A stretch of DNA of 6,093 bases from assembly GCA_023432075.1 (NCBI GenBank), contig JAEYVD010000752.1:1-6093 (forward strand), written 5' to 3'. This stretch comes from Pseudomonadota bacterium. GTDB lineage: Bacteria; Pseudomonadota; Gammaproteobacteria; Burkholderiales; Burkholderiaceae_B. The translations under genes and the position numbers were made by a program. The notes below the pieces were generated by a model that worked only from the letters and a program-made list of their open reading frames with translations, did not search any database and was not told the origin of the DNA. This document shows positions 5,050 to 6,093 of the stretch, piece after piece. How positions within the stretch are numbered: the first letter of the stretch is position 1; every line of letters starts with the position of its first letter.

Positions 5050-5790
5050 ATGAAGCAGGAACCCGGTTTTGCCGACGCACTCTTCCATGCAGATCCCGTC
5101 ACCGCGCTACGCACAGACCTGGCGCTGGCACTACGTGCGGCCGCAGCCCACGGCTTGGGCGAAGGCGTCTGCAATCATTTCAGCGTGGCGTTGCCGGGCG
5201 ACCCCGACCATTTCCTTCTAAACCCCCGCGGGCTCATGTGGAACGAGGTGCAGGCGGACGACATCGTGCTGGTCGATGCGCACGGCAACAAACTTGCCGG
5301 CCGCCACGAGGTCGAGCCCACAGCCATGTTCATTCACGCCGCCATTCACCGCATCGCCGGCAAGGCATGCGTGCTGCACACTCACATGCCCTACGCCACG
5401 GCACTCACGCTCACCACGGATCGAGGCCTGGACACCACGCTGTCCCAAAATGCCATGCGCTTTCACGGACGCCTCGCCATCGACGAGGACTACAACGGAC
5501 TGGCGCTGGATGTCACCGAAGGCGAGCGCATCGCGAATGCCATGCAAGGCGCGGACATCGTTTTCCTGGGCAATCACGGCGTCGTTGTCTGCGGCGAACG
5601 TCTCGACTACGCCTACGACGATCTCTTCTTCCTCGAGCGCGCCTGTACCGCCCAGGTCTTGGCACAGTCCACAGGCCGTCCCCTGGTTCCCGTCAACGCC
5701 GAACTCGCTGCCAAGGTCGCCGCCCAGATTCAAAGCGAAAGGCTGCAATCCGAACTATTTTTCGCAGCGCTGCGCCGCCAGCTTTCCTAG
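5050..5790 (+). CDS. Class II aldolase/adducin family protein
   Basis: The 246-residue product belongs to the fuculose-phosphate aldolase/adducin fold group. The metal-binding histidines are visible as His110 and His112 in VLHTHMPYA and His176 in GNHGVVVCG. Glu89 in HEVEPTAMFIHAAIH is the likely catalytic acid. NHFSVALPG (42-50) and LLNPRGLMWNEV (56-67) are the expected early substrate-binding segments. The middle section, with Q..A..FHGRLAIDEDYNGLAL, looks closer to the uncharacterised/NovR-like branch than to sugar-phosphate aldolases, so a decarboxylase, epimerase or other metal enzyme is possible. The ATG at 5050 has GAAGG (5040-5044) 5 bases upstream; an in-frame TTG at 5038 overlaps this site and is less likely. 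It follows the HAD gene by 27 bases and is followed by a strong terminator, so it probably ends the operon. Confidence 0.9.
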   Translation: MKQEPGFADALFHADPVTALRTDLALALRAAAAHGLGEGVCNHFSVALPGDPDHFLLNPRGLMWNEVQADDIVLVDAHGNKLAGRHEVEPTAMFIHAAIHRIAGKACVLHTHMPYATALTLTTDRGLDTTLSQNAMRFHGRLAIDEDYNGLALDVTEGERIANAMQGADIVFLGNHGVVVCGERLDYAYDDLFFLERACTAQVLAQSTGRPLVPVNAELAAKVAAQIQSERLQSELFFAALRRQLS

Positions 5791-5829
5791 CCATAAAGCA
5801 GCCAGTCCAGAGAAAAAATCCGACCCAAG

Positions 5830-5868
5830 AAAAACCCCCTCGCGGCGCCAGCCGCGAGGGGGTTTTTT
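5830..5868. terminator. Bidirectional intrinsic terminator after the HAD-aldolase operon
   Basis: A perfect 12-bp GC-rich stem pairs 5835-5846 with 5851-5862 around a GCCA loop. TTTTTT follows at 5863-5868 and AAAAA precedes at 5830-5834. It can therefore stop plus-strand transcription from the aldolase and also act as a second stop for minus-strand transcription from the rRNA operon. Confidence 0.95.
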
Positions 5869-5870
5869 AA

Positions 5871-5963
5871 TGCAATCCAAATGCTGCAATCCACTGCGAT
5901 CCAAGCGCTGCGATCCAAACGCTGCAATCCAACGGCACGAGCCAAACACGGCAATCCGGTCGC
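5871..5963. repeat. 14-bp tandem array between two terminators
   Basis: Five clear units follow TGCRATCCAAVCGC: TGCAATCCAAATGC (5871), a 10-base truncated TGCAATCCAC (5885), TGCGATCCAAGCGC (5895), TGCGATCCAAACGC (5909) and TGCAATCCAACGGC (5923). Two weaker units can be placed at about 5936 and 5950 (GGCAATCCGGTCGC). The array lies between the aldolase terminator and the rRNA operon terminator, so it should be little transcribed. Confidence 0.8.
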
Positions 5964-5972
5964 CAAAAAGAC

Positions 5973-6003
5973 AAAACCCCGCAGGGGATACCTGCGGGGT
6001 TTT
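5973..6003 (-). terminator. Intrinsic terminator of the rRNA operon
   Basis: A perfect 9-bp stem pairs CCCCGCAGG (5977-5985) with CCTGCGGGG (5991-5999) around a GGATA loop. On the minus strand the stem is followed by TTTTGTCTTTTT, and it starts about 15 bases past the 5S 3' end. The flanking TTTT at 6000-6003 gives some activity in the plus direction too. Confidence 0.93.
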
Positions 6004-6014
6004 GAGCAATAAAA

Positions 6015-6093
6015 GCCTGACGATGACCTACTTTCACAGACGTCCGTCCACTATCATCGGCGCAAAGGCGTTTCACTGTCCTGTTCGGGATGG
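6015..6093 (-). rRNA. rrf: 5S ribosomal RNA, 3' part (truncated by window edge)
   Basis: Read on the minus strand, the sequence runs from CCATCCCGAACAGGACAGTG through GCCGATGATAGTG to GTGAAAGTAGGTCATCGTCAGGC, the conserved 3' two-thirds of a bacterial 5S rRNA. The 3' end is placed at 6015, where GTCAGGC would pair with the 5' end of the molecule, which lies beyond the window. About 79 of roughly 113-116 bases are present. By its orientation the 23S and 16S genes should lie to the right. Confidence 0.96.

Noticed and set aside
5238..5870. A 210-residue plus-strand frame overlapping the aldolase
   Set aside because: It is an Arg/His-rich out-of-frame shadow of the aldolase that runs into the terminator; the aldolase frame has clear catalytic motifs.

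Overview
The window comes from a GC-rich betaproteobacterial chromosome. The 5S rRNA sequence, the codon use and the gene families suggest Burkholderiales, most likely an Alcaligenaceae relative (Bordetella/Achromobacter-like). That placement is a judgement from sequence style, not from a search. The right edge (6015-6093, minus strand) is the 3' part of a 5S rRNA gene, so an rRNA operon lies just outside and ends here at a strong intrinsic terminator.

From left to right: (1) a 3-hydroxyacyl-CoA dehydrogenase-type NAD-dependent oxidoreductase with an odd Ser/Pro-rich N-terminal tail (143-1153, +). (2) A 351-base gap without a convincing gene. (3) A 90-residue YjdJ/NATD1-type GNAT protein (1505-1777, +). 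(4) A 715-base gap dominated by a 13-bp tandem array (about 1930-2228), with a second small patch of the same repeat directly in front of (5) a YchJ/UPF0225 SEC-C protein (2493-2897, +). (6) A 12-bp/36-bp degenerate array (2920-3075) between the convergent ychJ and LysR genes. (7) A LysR-type regulator (3115-3984, -). (8) A 324-base divergent control region with several dyads. (9) A likely two-gene operon of a type II HAD hydrolase (4309-5022, +) and a class II aldolase/adducin-family enzyme (5050-5790, +). (10) A bidirectional terminator, a 14-bp tandem array, and the rRNA operon terminator.

The genes seem to form separate housekeeping or accessory units rather than one large system. The clearest functional module is LysR, HAD and class II aldolase, which looks like a small regulated catabolic unit of unknown substrate. 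The 3-hydroxyacyl-CoA dehydrogenase homologue, the GNAT protein and YchJ have no visible link to it.

The most unusual signal is non-coding: at least four short-period tandem arrays of 12, 13, 13 and 14 bp occur in 6 kb. They sit in intergenic DNA 3' of genes, and several share sequence words such as GCAGTGATT. A fifth, 15-bp periodic array lies in frame inside the first gene and makes up its N-terminal tail. The main array keeps perfect 13-bp register over at least 21 units although the units differ, and it switches halfway from one unit subfamily to another. I see no CRISPR, insertion sequence, integrase, toxin-antitoxin or defence system.
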